In this document: positions 63,307 through 64,000 of the stretch, in pieces
Layout of the letters: each line of letters starts with the position of its first letter
Numbering within the stretch: position 1 is the first letter of the stretch
NCBI GenBank assembly: GCA_030068145.1
Contig: JAPJBO010000659.1
Coordinates: forward strand, 1 to 64,000
Reading direction: 5' to 3'
DNA length: 64,000 nucleotides
From: Diplonema papillatum
Lineage: Eukaryota > Euglenozoa > Diplonemea > Diplonemida > Diplonemidae
Made by a program: the position numbers and the translations under genes
Notes under the pieces: generated by a model
Seen by the model: only the letters and a program-made list of their open reading frames with translations
Told to the model about the DNA's origin: nothing
Database searches by the model: none

Positions 63307-64000
63307 AAAAGCACCTGCTTTGTAGGAAATGCTTGACGAGACTGCCAGTTGCGATAGATCAAAGGAGGAAAATGTGCTGTAGCCCACACGAAACACAGGT
63401 AAATCTGGGTTTAGTGGCGGGCGTAAGCGTTCAACCCACCCAGTGGCAGGAACGGCGACGCGTGCTTGAACTCGTCATCTGTTTTACTAGTAATTCGTGA
63501 GAGCTCTCTCTTCCTTTTCGTTTCCCGCGGCCCACCCCATTCTCCTTCTCCTTCTCCCCCCCGTTCTCCTTGCCATTTTTCAACCACTTCAGTCTTTCCA
63601 CGGGCGCTGCTACTACTACCGTCCTGACCCCAGCCCTTTTTTGAACCAATGGGTCGTCATATTTGGGCCGAGATCCTTCCACCTTGCCCCGTGACCCCGC
63701 ATGGTGTCCAAAGTCCCCTTGGGGTATCACCCCATTGTAAGTTGTTATCCGGATTTCTTCATTCCTCCTTTACTTTGATCATAGGTCGACTGCAATGCCC
63801 AACACTGAGGAGAGCCGATAGAGTTTCCTAAGCGCCTACGAAACGCCTACCTAACGCAAAAATACACAGAAGCAATGCCTGACTGCAATGTCCGACTGCA
63901 ATGCCCAACACTGCGATAGAGATTCCTAAGCGCCTACGAAACGCCTACCTAACGCAAAAATACACAGCAGCAATGCCTGACTGCAATGTCCGACTGCAAT
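63307..64000. repeat. R2 copy (63307-63437) and 110-bp tandem repeat (63784-64000)
   Basis: Duplicated counterparts of 56172-56302 and 56649 onward. The window ends inside the tandem repeat. Confidence 0.85.

Larger units (their letters stand above)
57121..64000 (+). repeat. Tandem duplication, unit 2 (runs off the window)
   Basis: Second copy of 50185-57120, with its 5' part interrupted by the 13-bp array at 57243-57955. Confidence 0.9.

Overview
This is a eukaryotic nuclear window. It has spliceosomal introns with GT..AG ends, very little dense coding sequence, many microsatellites and minisatellites, and several retrotransposon types. The repertoire (true tubulin tyrosine ligase, near-identical ankyrin-repeat arrays, DIRS/Ngaro/VIPER-like and non-LTR retroelements) would fit a protist with a repeat-rich genome. 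My leading guess is a chromerid-type alveolate alga such as Chromera velia. That is inference from gene style only; nothing in the window proves it.

Layout. 1-4640: retroelement territory on the minus strand, with a zinc-finger gag-like ORF and a decayed RT/RNase H element framed by split direct repeats. 4640-16270: a tubulin tyrosine ligase gene (TTL, plus strand) that I can assemble as four phase-0 exons (5730-6290, 10731-11252, 13957-14172, 16157-16270; 470 codons). Its introns hold a second split-repeat RT/RNase H element, a LINE RT fragment, dispersed repeats and broken tandem copies of its own first exon. 16290-23490: tandem arrays, including 1.4 kb of a 12-bp unit. 23495-26500: LINE fragments arranged head to tail. 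27610-41517: a probable multi-exon gene of unknown function whose junction phases mostly agree. Its introns carry CA repeats, CA-rich hexamers, 61-, 60-, 63- and 353-bp arrays, and repeated pieces of its own exons. 41518-44900: minisatellites and remnants. 44975-46850: a decayed gag-like plus tyrosine-recombinase locus that includes a 98-bp intron-like insertion with 16-bp direct repeats. 47000-50050: small inverted-repeat elements and a 54-bp array. 50185-64000: two tandem copies of a roughly 7-kb unit, each with an ankyrin-repeat gene interrupted by the same 5'-truncated LINE (RNase H ORF, 17-bp target-site duplication).

Two themes stand out. First, two separate elements have the A1-ORF-B1A2B2 repeat layout known from Ngaro/VIPER retrotransposons but carry only RT/RNase H, while a gag/recombinase locus lies elsewhere in the window; these could be parts of one system or independent decay products. 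Second, many arrays in or beside the two intron-containing genes have a unit that includes the edge of a coding exon plus adjacent intron. Repeated duplication of exon edges therefore seems to be a main way these introns have grown.

All homology calls are from motif reading by eye. Exon boundaries of the unknown gene, clade names of the retroelements and the organism are provisional.
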